From contig NZ_CP014619.1 of assembly GCF_002074055.1 (NCBI RefSeq), forward strand, positions 3,345,252 through 3,409,251: 64,000 bases of DNA. The letters run 5' to 3'. Below are positions 35,606 through 44,654 of this stretch, piece by piece. The stretch comes from Frondihabitans sp. 762G35 (lineage in GTDB: Bacteria > Actinomycetota > Actinomycetes > Actinomycetales > Microbacteriaceae). Made by a program: the position numbers and the translations under genes. Numbering within the stretch: position 1 is the first letter of the stretch; each line of letters starts with the position of its first letter. The notes under the pieces are model-generated. The model made no database searches. It had not been told where the DNA came from and was given only the letters and a program-made list of their open reading frames with translations.

Positions 35606-38056
35606 ATGTCACGCATAGCCTTTCACGATGACTGGACCCTCCAGACCACTGCCGGAAGTACTGAAAGCATCACGCTGCCCCACGACGCCATGATCGGCGA
35701 GAAGCGGAGCCCCGGAGCCGTCACGAGCTTTCATGGCGGATTCTTCCCCGGTGGCCGGTACCTGTATTCGAAGACCTGGGCCGTCCCGTCGACCACCAAC
35801 GGAGACCGCTACCGCCTCCATTTCGAGGGTGTTCAGGGACTGACCTCCGTTCGTATCAACGGGAACGAGACCGCAACCAACGTCGACGGGTATCGCGAGT
35901 TCGCAGCTCTCATCCCTGAAATCGAGGCCGGAACCCAGATCCTCATCGAGGTCGACGTCGACAACACGCAACAGCCGAACAGCCGTTGGTACACCGGGTC
36001 GGGCATCTATCGACCCGTATGGTTGGAGACCGTGCCCGCCACGCATCTCGCCATCGATGGGGTTGGACTTCGCACGATCGGGACTGGCACATCCACTGGC
36101 CTGCGCGCCGACATTGCCGTCTCTCGCGAACTGAGGCGCCCAGGGTTCCTTGAGATCGAGATCGCGGTGCTCGACGGCAGCGACATCGTTGGAGAAGCGA
36201 CAGCCTCGTTGGACGGCTCTCACGCCCAACTGGACCTGGACATCCGCGAACCGCGCCTCTGGTCGGCGGCCACCCCGTTCCTTTACGACGTTCGTATCCG
36301 CCTGTTACGGGAAGGGTTACTCCTGGACGAGCGCACCGAGCGAACCGGCCTGCGCACAGTAAGTGTGGACTCCACTCATGGCCTGCTCGTAAACGGCGCT
36401 CCCGTGTTGCTTCGTGGGGCCTGCGTCCACCATGACAATGGAATCCTCGGAGCCGCCACCCTCCGAGTTGCGGAATTCCGTCGTGTCAGGATCCTGAAGG
36501 AGAACGGCTTCAACGCCATCCGCAGCGCCCACAATCCCGCCTCCCGCCATCTCCTCGAAGCCTGCGACGAACTCGGAATGTACGTGATGGACGAACTCAC
36601 GGACTACTGGTACCAGCCCAAGACCGCCCACGATCTCGCCCACCAGTTCGACCGCCTCTGGCGAGACTCGGCCCGGTCAATGGTTGCAAAGGACCGGAAC
36701 CACCCATCCGTCATCATGTACTCAATCGGAAACGAAGTCGCTGAGACGGCCACGCCCCGAGGCGTCGCCACAACGCGCGAAATCCACAACTTCATCCACG
36801 ACCTCGACGCGGATAGGCCCACCACTGTCGCCATCAGTCTGACCGGCAACGCATTCGTCAGCTTCGGCGGGAAGCTACCCGGCCCCAAAGACGAGACGAA
36901 GACGAAAAGTAGATCAAAAGCAGTCGAAGTCCCACCCGACACCACGCCCTCGAAAGCATCTGACTCGTTCCTCACCAGCACGATGTTCAATGTCATCGCC
37001 GATCGCATCGGGCCGATCACTCAACGGATTGCCCGGTCGAAAAGGGCGGGCAAGTACAGCCGTGATGCCTTCGCGGAAGTCGACGTCGCCGGTTACAACT
37101 ACGCCTGGTCGAGGTACCACCGCGACGCCATTGACCACCCCGACCGCGTGATGGTCGGGTCCGAGTCCCTAGTGACCGACCTTCCCGACATCTGGCGTGA
37201 GGCTCAAAAGGTGTCGGCCGTGATCGGTGACTTCCTCTGGACCGGCTGGGAGTACCTCGGCGAAACCGGACTCGGCACATGGACCTACGGGTCCGAACCT
37301 CGAATGGGTATTCAGGCTCCCTACCCTCACCTCGCCAGCGGTTCCGGGATGATCGACCTCATCGGCGTGCCGGGCAGTGAAATGCTTTATGCACAGGCGA
37401 TCTGGGCCGACGATGATTCTCCGCGCATTGCGGTCCGTCCCTTGGATGCGCAAACACAGCGGACGCGAAAAGTGCTGTGGCGCCTAACTGATGCAGTGCC
37501 CAGTTGGTCCTGGCGAAACCAGACAGGGTCACCCGCCACCATCGAGATCTATTCCGGTGCTGATGAAGTCGACGTCCTCATCAACGGCACCAGCCTAGGA
37601 AGAAAACAAGCAGGGCCGAAGACTCGATTTCTCACCCGCTTTCATGCGCCCTATCAACCGGGCGAAGTCACGGCGATTGCTTACCGGGACGGACGCGAAG
37701 TGGGCAGATCGACCCTGACGAGCGCGGAGAAGGGTAAGTTGCGACTTATTCATGAAAGGTCGGACGCTCGAGGTGGGAGTGTCGACGGAATCTTCGTTCG
37801 TCTCGAAATCGCCGACGAGCACGGAGTCGTCGAGATGTCAGACGACGACGAAATCACACTCTCTGTCGCCGGACCGGGTCGTTTGTTGGGCTTTGGCTCC
37901 GCTGCCGTCACGACAGAATTCAGCTATTCAGAAAACACGCAGCGGACGTATCGCGGCCGAGCACTCGCTGTCATACAAATTGGCCCCGGCAATGAGAGCG
38001 TGTCGATTACTGCCAGTAGCACGCGGCACGGATCGGCCACTGCAACTCTCACGTAG
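35606..38056 (+). CDS. glycoside hydrolase family 2 enzyme, second copy
   Basis: 816 residues, paralogous to the first GH2 of the operon along the whole length. Jelly-roll start LPHDAMIGEKRSPG, barrel motif RSAHNPASRHLLEACDELG, acid/base Glu in SIGNEVAETATP (about 375) and nucleophile Glu in VMVGSESLVTD (about 518). Between acid and nucleophile lies a Lys/Ser-rich linker (DETKTKSRSKAVEV) where the first copy has a related insert. There is no signal peptide. It starts at ATG 35606, 7 bp after the SDR stop. The copies probably act on different linkages or aglycones of one branched glycoside. Confidence 0.93.
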   Translation: MSRIAFHDDWTLQTTAGSTESITLPHDAMIGEKRSPGAVTSFHGGFFPGGRYLYSKTWAVPSTTNGDRYRLHFEGVQGLTSVRINGNETATNVDGYREFAALIPEIEAGTQILIEVDVDNTQQPNSRWYTGSGIYRPVWLETVPATHLAIDGVGLRTIGTGTSTGLRADIAVSRELRRPGFLEIEIAVLDGSDIVGEATASLDGSHAQLDLDIREPRLWSAATPFLYDVRIRLLREGLLLDERTERTGLRTVSVDSTHGLLVNGAPVLLRGACVHHDNGILGAATLRVAEFRRVRILKENGFNAIRSAHNPASRHLLEACDELGMYVMDELTDYWYQPKTAHDLAHQFDRLWRDSARSMVAKDRNHPSVIMYSIGNEVAETATPRGVATTREIHNFIHDLDADRPTTVAISLTGNAFVSFGGKLPGPKDETKTKSRSKAVEVPPDTTPSKASDSFLTSTMFNVIADRIGPITQRIARSKRAGKYSRDAFAEVDVAGYNYAWSRYHRDAIDHPDRVMVGSESLVTDLPDIWREAQKVSAVIGDFLWTGWEYLGETGLGTWTYGSEPRMGIQAPYPHLASGSGMIDLIGVPGSEMLYAQAIWADDDSPRIAVRPLDAQTQRTRKVLWRLTDAVPSWSWRNQTGSPATIEIYSGADEVDVLINGTSLGRKQAGPKTRFLTRFHAPYQPGEVTAIAYRDGREVGRSTLTSAEKGKLRLIHERSDARGGSVDGIFVRLEIADEHGVVEMSDDDEITLSVAGPGRLLGFGSAAVTTEFSYSENTQRTYRGRALAVIQIGPGNESVSITASSTRHGSATATLT

Positions 38057-38401
38057 CGGGCGAACCAACACAAGAGATTCCAGCAGTTGTGCGGTGACGA
38101 TCTGAAGGTCGTCCGACTCCACGTGAGATCGCGGAGCTGCGCCGTAAGAGGAATGGAAACGAGTTGCCGAGTCTCTGGTTCCTGCAGGCGACGAGGCGTC
38201 GCGTCATTGGCCGAAGGTGCGATCCGCGCTCAAGGTGCAGTTACGGGCTACCCTCGATGCCGCGCGAACCGGGCCAACCCGAGAGACGAGATCGCAGGTA
38301 GAAGGCCGTCCTGCACGTTCGAGAGAAGACCTCGGACACTCCCTCGAGAATCAACTAGCCGAATTCCAGCGACCGTACTTTGAGAGCGACTTCACGTGGC
38401 C
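38057..38401. other. 345-bp stretch without a firm gene
   Basis: Follows the last glycoside gene. No clear terminator. A short frame around 38113-38200 reads EIAELRRK, which vaguely recalls the coiled coil of IS3 OrfA proteins, but it is too short to call. Confidence 0.35.
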
Positions 38402-39067
38402 CTACTGCTCATCCTTGGCGCGATCAGCATCTGGTGTCGACCCGGCCGCAAGCGCAACGGACGTGAGGGAACCTGGAGCGATCTCCGTCCGTCCGGCATC
38501 TACGATCGCTACTGCGCCCACCTGATCACGCACTTGCTCGAGGTCCTGCCCAGCACGAAAGCGAACGCGAGGAAATTCGGCGGCTGGCAGCATGCCCAAG
38601 CGGGTCCACTCGAAGAAGGCGTGAGCCGCCTGAGCTGCGGCCTTCCCCGTCGTCATTTCCAGATCCGCATTTAACCACACTTCGACGTGCCCTGCGTCGG
38701 ATGTCGGAACTGACTGCAGCCTTGGCAAAGTCGTTCCGGATACCTGCAGGCGGGCTAGCAGCTTTGGTAACTTGTCGTTTGGCATCGGAGTGAATGCCAA
38801 GGCTTTGGCCTCTCCGACTACCCGCAACGTTGCTCCCGGGAAGGTGGCTGCCAACTTGGCGAAGCTTTTTCCGTCCGCGCGCCGAACGCTTTTGGCCGTG
38901 ATTGCTTCGAACCACCGTTTCCAGCCTGGGTTTCCGACATTTGTTGCGTAGGACGCCGCCGATGCGGCAGCTACAGCGGCAATCCCGTCACGATCATCAG
39001 CTGGTTCCAGCTTGTCGACAAGCATGGCGATGATCTGGATGTACTCGCCCGAGCTGGTACCAGCCAT
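38402..39067 (-). CDS. Pth2-type peptidyl-tRNA hydrolase-like protein with N-terminal extension
   Basis: About 221 residues. The C-terminal half looks like a Pth2 domain: NADLEMTTGKAAAQAAHAF keeps the Lys and His of the family's K-(I/A)AAQ-xxHA motif, and AIVDAGRTEIAPGS matches the DAGxTxIxxGS strand with the catalytic Asp. Pth2 cleaves peptidyl-tRNA. The first 110 residues are not part of the Pth2 fold and I do not recognise them. I start at ATG 39067 after AAGGAGA. The gene ends the accessory glycoside block and lies 102 bp from the IS21 copy 2 end. Confidence 0.7.
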   Translation of the reverse strand: MAGTSSGEYIQIIAMLVDKLEPADDRDGIAAVAAASAASYATNVGNPGWKRWFEAITAKSVRRADGKSFAKLAATFPGATLRVVGEAKALAFTPMPNDKLPKLLARLQVSGTTLPRLQSVPTSDAGHVEVWLNADLEMTTGKAAAQAAHAFFEWTRLGMLPAAEFPRVRFRAGQDLEQVRDQVGAVAIVDAGRTEIAPGSLTSVALAAGSTPDADRAKDEQ

Positions 39068-39169
39068 GTCGGTTCTCCTTGCGTTTGTCTCCTTCAATTC
39101 AAGCACCCGACCCCAGGCGCCAAATCGGTGGGCATGATGGCACACGGAGGGTGCGGCGGGCCGCATTGG

Positions 39170-39201
39170 CTATGGCAGCGTTATCGGGACCCACCAGGGC
39201 A
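39170..39201 (+). repeat. left terminal inverted repeat of IS21 copy 2
   Basis: Perfect inverted match to 42422-42453 over 32 bp, beginning CTATGGCAGCG. Confidence 0.85.
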
Positions 39202-39288
39202 GGCAAAACGGGACCCACCTGTTGCTCGCCTCCCTGGAGCTGCGCTGAGCTAGGGATACTTCGGTTGCATTGATGCAACGATTGAGAA

Positions 39289-39760
39289 GTGAAGTCATCG
39301 TTTTCATTCCGCCCGGCGCAGCTTGATGAGATCGTCAAGATTGCGGACTTTCAGTTCGCGTGCTGGCAGGCGGCCTATGTCGACATCTTGTCTGACTCGT
39401 TCTTGTCGGGAATGTCGCGGGATCATCGCCGGGAGCAATGGCGTTACCGGCTTTTGAGTGGGAAAAGAAAAATCATGGCCGCGTGGGCTGACGACGACGT
39501 TGCAGGTGTTGTGAGCTGGACGGATGGTGACCTGGCGTCCGGCCGTGAGTTGAAGACTCTCTATGTTGGTGCCGACTATCAGAGGAGCGGCTTGTGAAGT
39601 GAGCTTCTTCACCAGGCGGTGCGTGATGAGCCGGCTCGCCTGTGGGTATTCGAGGCCAATTGGAGCCCAAATCTTCTATGAGAGACATGGGTTCGCCGCA
39701 ACAGGCGATTCCAACTTTGACGCGGAAACACGCGCCAAGGAGCTGTTGTTTGCTCGATGA
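39289..39760 (+). pseudogene. GNAT acetyltransferase, disrupted
   Basis: The N-terminal part (KIADFQFACWQAAYVDIL, then SGMSRDHRREQWRYRL and VAGVVSWTDGD) reads as a GCN5-type acetyltransferase up to a TGA at 39595-39597, right at the YQRSGLG acetyl-CoA loop. The frame continues as SELLHQAVRDEPARLWVFEAN, then needs a shift to give AQIFYERHGFAATGDSNF and the natural end at 39760. So there is one nonsense change and one frameshift near 39660. The gene lies inside the terminal repeats of the IS21 element. Confidence 0.75.
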
Positions 39761-39821
39761 GCTCCTCTCGGGATCGGGGCGAGCACTCGTGCCTCGTTGT
39801 CGACGGCGAGAATTCAGCGAG

Positions 39822-40637
39822 TCAGTCCGTCGTCGCAGCCATCCGTTCGTTGGTGTGGGCGAGGCGGTAGGAATTCGTGCCGGTTTCGATGATGGTCCCG
39901 TTGAACGTGAGTCGGTCAACAATCGCGGCGCAAAGCCTCGGGTCGGTGAAGGTCTTCGTCCAGCCGGAAAAGGACTCGTTCGAGGCGATCGCGATGGAGT
40001 TGTTCTCCTCCCGCTCGGTGAGGACCTGGAACAGTAGTTCGGCGCCTCGGCGGTCGAGTTCCATGTAGCCGAGTTCGTCGATCATGAGCAGGTCAACCCT
40101 GGCGTAGCGGGCGATGGTCCGGGCGAGGTTCTTCTCGTCGGCCGCTTCGACGAGTTCGTTCACGAGCCTGGTGGCGAGGGTATATTTGACCCCGAACCCC
40201 TTCTCTGCAGCAGCCGTCCCGAGCCCGATGAGGAGGTGGCTTTTGCCGGTGCCGGAGTCGCCGATCAGACAGAGCGGTTGCCCTCGGCGGACCCAGTCGC
40301 CGGTGGCGAGGGTGTTGATGGTGGCGGGGTTGATGTTCGGGTTGGCGTCGAAGTCGACGTCCCCGAGCCACTTGTCCCGAGGGAACCCGGCTGCTTTGAC
40401 GCGGCGGACCGACGAGCGGCGGTCGCGGTCGTCGCACTCCGCCAGCAGCAAGTCCGCGAGGAACCCCTGGTAACTGAGCTGCTCCTTCTGCGCGACGCCG
40501 GTTGCTTCGTTGACGACGGCGCGGATTGTCGGCAGGCGAAGCCTCCGGCAGGCCTGGTCGATAGCCGCGGTCGCGGCTTCCTCCGTCAGGCCCCGCCGTC
40601 GGCGGAGGATGGTGGTGATGCTGGTCGTGGTGGTCAT
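39822..40637 (-). CDS. istB: IS21-family helper ATPase IstB (copy 2)
   Basis: 271 residues, complete. Walker A is in CLIGDSGTGKSHLL and Walker B in LLMIDELGYMEL. Sensor-1 Asn is in SIAIASNESFSGW, and the arginine-finger region is DRLTFNGTIIETG. The start overlaps the end of the istA frame (ATGA around 40634-40637). It is a different IstB type from copy 1. Its transposase partner in this element is broken, but the ATPase itself appears functional. Confidence 0.9.
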   Translation of the reverse strand: MTTTTSITTILRRRRGLTEEAATAAIDQACRRLRLPTIRAVVNEATGVAQKEQLSYQGFLADLLLAECDDRDRRSSVRRVKAAGFPRDKWLGDVDFDANPNINPATINTLATGDWVRRGQPLCLIGDSGTGKSHLLIGLGTAAAEKGFGVKYTLATRLVNELVEAADEKNLARTIARYARVDLLMIDELGYMELDRRGAELLFQVLTEREENNSIAIASNESFSGWTKTFTDPRLCAAIVDRLTFNGTIIETGTNSYRLAHTNERMAATTD

Positions 40638-42311
40638 GATCCTGTTCCCTTCTCAACAGTCGGAGCGATCTCGGTTGCGCCCCGTTCGGGTAGGCGGAGC
40701 AGCTGGTCGTAGGCGGCAACCGACGGCAACGGCCTGGTGTCAGCTGGCAGGCCAGCAATGACAGCGGCAGGATCCGCGAGGCGGCGCTGAGTAAGACTGA
40801 CAACCCGTCGCTCGGGACCACGACCACGGTCGACGATAGGACGGTCCAATCGGGACCCACCCAGGGCTTCGTGTCGCCGGGCCTCGACCGCGACAACGTC
40901 GGCGGTGACCGCTCCGACCGTGAGTGCCGCGGTGATCCCGGCGACGATGTCCTCGGTCGCCATCGACCGGTGCAGCAGGAGAACATCGATCAGCGCGCGG
41001 GTGCCGCCGGCGTCACCGTCGGTCTTCCGTGCTGCCGCCCAGAACGCCTCGTGAGCTGCGGTGAAGGCGCCAGATGCTCGAGCGTGGGCGAGAGCCGTCG
41101 AGCCGGGGAGGAGAGCCGGGCTTGCGTTGGAGGACCTCGAGGTAGTGGTCGAGGTTCACGTTCTGCCCGTGCGTGGCCACCACCCGCGGGTGCCGGGCGA
41201 TCTCGTTGCGGCCGTCTAAGACGACCACCTCCGACGCGCGCAGTGACACCCGAACCGGCCTGCCAATGAATCGCGCGGGGACCGAGTAGGAGGCCATGCG
41301 CACCCTGACGAGACTCGATCGGCTCACCCGAGGCATCAGCGACAGGCCCGGTTCGAACCGCTCCGCCGTGATCGGCGCTAGCAGCTGGCGTTCCAAAGCG
41401 AAGTCTTGAGCGACGGTGCGGATGCGGTCGCCGATCCGGCGGTTCTCATCGTCCAGATCCCACTGACGGACCTTCTGATTCAGTTCCGCGAGCGAGTCGA
41501 CGACGGGCATCGGGGACAGGTGGGTTCGGCGGAATCGGCCGACGTCGCCCTCGATCCCACCCTTCTCATGAGCGCCCTCAATCCCGGGATGGCAATAGAA
41601 CGCATCGAACCCGTAGTGCGAACGGAACAGAACCCACCGTTGATTCTCGGTCCACTGGCGGCCACTGCCGTAGATCACCTTCACGACGGCGTCGGTCAGG
41701 TTGTCGTAGCGAATGTGCCTGGTCGGGATGCCGCCGATGTCCTCGAACGCGTCGATGTGGCCCTCGAGCAACGCTTCCTGCGCTTGCGTCGGATAGATCC
41801 GGTGGATCGCCTTCCCCGAGTGCGAGAGGCGGAAGGCGAACATGTTTCACTTGGTCTTCACCCCGGCCAGCACCACCCAGACCTCACCGAAGTCGACCTC
41901 GGCTTCCGCTCCTGGCGCGTGTTCCTGCGGGACGAACACCTCCGGCAGCCGGCCTGCCTCCAGGTCGATCTCCGGGCGGCGTCGACGGACGTAGTCACGG
42001 ACCGTCGAATACGACAGCTCCGTCGCACCGTGCTCCTCCGCGAGGCGGGCGAAGACGCGCCTGGCCGTGTGGCGTTGCTTGCGAGGCGCGTCGAGGTCCT
42101 GGTGGAGCATCTCGTCGATCGCCGACTTGAACACGGCCAACCGTGGCGCGGTCCGGACCCGCGGTTGCCGGGCCGCCGGTTCCGCCTGCGCCAGGGCCTG
42201 CCGGACCGTTGGCCGCGCGACACCGTGCCTTCGGGCCAGCTCCCTGATCGAGAGGCCCTCCACCCGCGCATCACGTCGGATCCGCGCGAACAAATCCACC
42301 CGAGACTCCAT
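40634..42311 (-). pseudogene. istA: IS21-family transposase IstA (copy 2), nonsense and frameshift
   Basis: Three pieces make one istA. Residues 1-154 (from ATG 42311) carry the HTH (LSIRELARRHGVARPTVRQAL) and the first catalytic Asp region (AEVDFGEVWV), ending at TGA 41847-41849 after GVKTK. The same frame resumes with MFAFRLSHSGKAIHRIY, including HEKGGIEGDVGRF. Near 41110 the frame must shift to read FTAAHEAFWAAARKTDG and continue to 40634. So there is one stop and one indel. The TGA may replace a TGC or TGT codon. Confidence 0.85.
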
Positions 42312-42421
42312 CCGAAACCTCCACCTTGAGCAACGAAAACACGTTGCAATAACGGTGAAGGTGGGCCCGGCTTAGATTGCCCCGGACACCCCGAAACAGC
42401 CGAAGTGGGTCCCGCTTAGAT

Positions 42422-42453
42422 TGCCCTGGTGGGTCCCGATAACGCTGCCATAG
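42422..42453 (-). repeat. right terminal inverted repeat of IS21 copy 2
   Basis: Perfect inverted match to 39170-39201. A minus-strand frame starting at ATG 42547 (MSDSKPIIVDQNLDHAAHTG) runs into this border after about 31 codons and could be a gene cut by the insertion. Confidence 0.85.
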
Positions 42454-42626
42454 TCAGTGCATCGAGGATTCCGGCCATCGAAGCGGTTCCCGTATGAGCG
42501 GCGTGATCGAGGTTCTGGTCGACAATGATCGGCTTGCTGTCGCTCATGGAGCGCCGGGGCGGACAACCCTGTGACCTTGGGATTTCGCACAAGCGGTGTG
42601 ACCTATCGCGCTGGTTGACTCTCCGC

Positions 42627-44654
42627 ATGACGGAATCGCAAAGCGGGACATGGTCCGATAGCCCTCAAGCAAAAACAGATATCACCGGACGTACTGCATT
42701 CGCGTCGGCAGCGGCTGCCCGCATAAACATGACGCCGCTTGGAAGCCACTCGACTGTCTTCGGGCTGGTGGGGCCATGGGGAAGTGGAAAGACAACACTC
42801 CTTCAGGACATCGTCGGTCAGCTTGCCCCACAGACTGTGTGGTTTAGTCCTTGGTCTGCGGCCGACGTGGCCGCCATTACGGCTGAGTTCGTTTCGGCAC
42901 TTTCAGAGGCCTTTCCGAAGGCCAAGTCCCTCAAGACAAAGCTGCTCGGATACGCACGTTTTGGCGTACCGGCATTGAGGTTCATCCCGAGCGCCGGAGA
43001 AGCCATGTCTGGCCTGGCCCAGCAGGTGCTGGACAACGTCGGGGCGCAATCAGCATGGCACTCCGAGTTCAGTGTCATCTCCGACGAGATCGCGGAGCAA
43101 GGGGTCCAAGTGGTGGTGGTGGTTGACGACGTCGACCGGCTCGATGCGGGTGAATTGCGAGCACTACTTCGGGTTGTGCGACTCCTCGGCCGCTTCACCA
43201 ACGTGCACTACCTCCTTGCCTACGACCAGTCCACCATCGATCAACTGCTCGCCGCGAGCTACATGGGTGGACGTAGCTCCGACTTCATGGAGAAGATCGT
43301 GCAGTATCCATTCGAAGTGCCACCCGTCCCAATGATTGAGCGGCGACGTTGGAGCCGCGCGATCGTGTCTCTCGTCGTAGCGGAAGACGCACAGCAATCC
43401 GACGAACTTAACGGTCCCACAGACGACCTCATTCGCATTCTCGCCGCCGGCATCGAAACTCCAAGAGCCGCCGAGCGTCTCCGCGAACAACTCGGTAGCT
43501 TCTCCGACCTCGCAGTCCTGGCCGAACTCGACGGACTCGATTTCGTCGCGATTTCTTGGCTGAGAATCGCCCACCACGATGTCTGGGATTTTCTCCGCAC
43601 CCATGCGGATGACTTTCAAGGCTGGGTCGACACCGACGACGAGGAGGCACACGTCGACGTGAAGTCAGAAGTCGAAAGGCGCGTGCGAAGGGGGAACGTC
43701 AAGGTCGCCTGGGATGCTGTCGACTTCCTTTTCGGCGGCTCGAGCTTTTTCGCTGCAAAGCCCGGTCGCCTGCGGCGAATGCGGCAGGCGCGCTACTTTG
43801 ACCGTTACTTCCTGCTTGGCCTAGCCGATGACGACGTCAGCGACACTCAAACGCGGAAGGCCGTTGACCAGCTCGTAGCCGGCTCGCTAATAACTCCGGA
43901 GGTGGATGCCTTCTCCGACCTCATCATGGCCTCCGATGGTGAACGGGCATCGCTCGCTCTTCAAGTCGGCAGCGAGGCGAGGGAGCGCGACACGGCGAGC
44001 TTGCACGTGATCACCTTCCTGTGGGCGAGACGTGCCGAACTCAAGGAGCGGGGTCGGCTTGAGGATTATCGGCAGTCACCCCTGGAGCGGTGGCTCGGCC
44101 GTGAGCTTGCGCTGGCGCTGGCCAGCGGCATGCTGTCGACCGAGGACGCCATCGACCGCTTCGGTTACGAATTTCTCGCGGCAAGCGCCTATGGCGTGAG
44201 GCGGTCAGAAAGAAAAGAGGCCTCCCTCGTCGCGGACGCGTTTGGGGGCGTCGCGGACCGCTGGATAGCGGCGATCACCAGCGAAGGCCTTGATGAGGTA
44301 CTAGAGCGGCCCGAGCTGATGGTGATGCTCAGCCTTTGCGCCTGGCTCAAGACGGGTGTGGGAGCTGGAGCCCTCGAACCTTTCATTACCAGCGCCGAAG
44401 AACTCCTTCGTGTCGCCGAAGCGTTTGTTGTCTACGGCACGAACTACGGCTACACGATCGAATACAGCGTCGGGTTCAATGATTCACTTTTTCGCTTCGC
44501 GATCGGGAATGCCCTGACCGACGAAATCCTGTCGACTCTTCCACTAAGAGACTCAGGCCTCGACTACGAGGTCGAAGACCGAGCCACTCGAGACCTCAGC
44601 CCTACCGAATCCCGAGATTTCACGCTGCGCAGCCTCGGCGAACTGAACCTGTAA
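42627..44654 (+). CDS. KAP-family P-loop NTPase
   Basis: About 675 residues, starting at ATG 42627; longer frames reach into the IS flank without a ribosome site. Walker A is in VGPWGSGKTTLLQDI (about residue 52) and Walker B in VVVVDDVDRLDAGEL (about 168), the DDxDR form typical of KAP and STAND-like NTPases. A sensor-like LLAYDQSTIDQLL follows. The remaining 450 residues are largely helical and of unknown fold, with no evident membrane-helix insertion in the P-loop domain. Some KAP NTPases take part in anti-phage defence. Here it lies alone between an IS21 element and dnaB, with no visible effector gene. Confidence 0.85.
   Translation: MTESQSGTWSDSPQAKTDITGRTAFASAAAARINMTPLGSHSTVFGLVGPWGSGKTTLLQDIVGQLAPQTVWFSPWSAADVAAITAEFVSALSEAFPKAKSLKTKLLGYARFGVPALRFIPSAGEAMSGLAQQVLDNVGAQSAWHSEFSVISDEIAEQGVQVVVVVDDVDRLDAGELRALLRVVRLLGRFTNVHYLLAYDQSTIDQLLAASYMGGRSSDFMEKIVQYPFEVPPVPMIERRRWSRAIVSLVVAEDAQQSDELNGPTDDLIRILAAGIETPRAAERLREQLGSFSDLAVLAELDGLDFVAISWLRIAHHDVWDFLRTHADDFQGWVDTDDEEAHVDVKSEVERRVRRGNVKVAWDAVDFLFGGSSFFAAKPGRLRRMRQARYFDRYFLLGLADDDVSDTQTRKAVDQLVAGSLITPEVDAFSDLIMASDGERASLALQVGSEARERDTASLHVITFLWARRAELKERGRLEDYRQSPLERWLGRELALALASGMLSTEDAIDRFGYEFLAASAYGVRRSERKEASLVADAFGGVADRWIAAITSEGLDEVLERPELMVMLSLCAWLKTGVGAGALEPFITSAEELLRVAEAFVVYGTNYGYTIEYSVGFNDSLFRFAIGNALTDEILSTLPLRDSGLDYEVEDRATRDLSPTESRDFTLRSLGELNL

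Larger units (their letters stand above)
39170..42453 (-). mobile_element. IS21-family element (copy 2), decayed, with passenger GNAT gene
   Basis: Perfect 32-bp terminal inverted repeats (39170-39201 and 42422-42453) bound 3.28 kb. Inside are istA (with a nonsense codon and a frameshift), an intact istB, and about 650 bp with a broken GNAT acetyltransferase gene between istB and the left repeat. No target-site duplication is visible. GGGACCCAC-type subrepeats follow each end, as usual for IS21. With IstA broken, the element should not move on its own. Confidence 0.8.

Noticed and set aside
38113..38200. Possible IS3 OrfA coiled-coil remnant (EIAELRRK)
   Set aside because: Only a few residues match and no transposase core is nearby; chance is a sufficient explanation.
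42453..42547. Small gene starting MSDSKPIIVDQNLDHAAHTG cut by IS21 copy 2
   Set aside because: Its other half cannot be found on the far side of the element, and no ribosome site was seen; mentioned only as a possible fragment.
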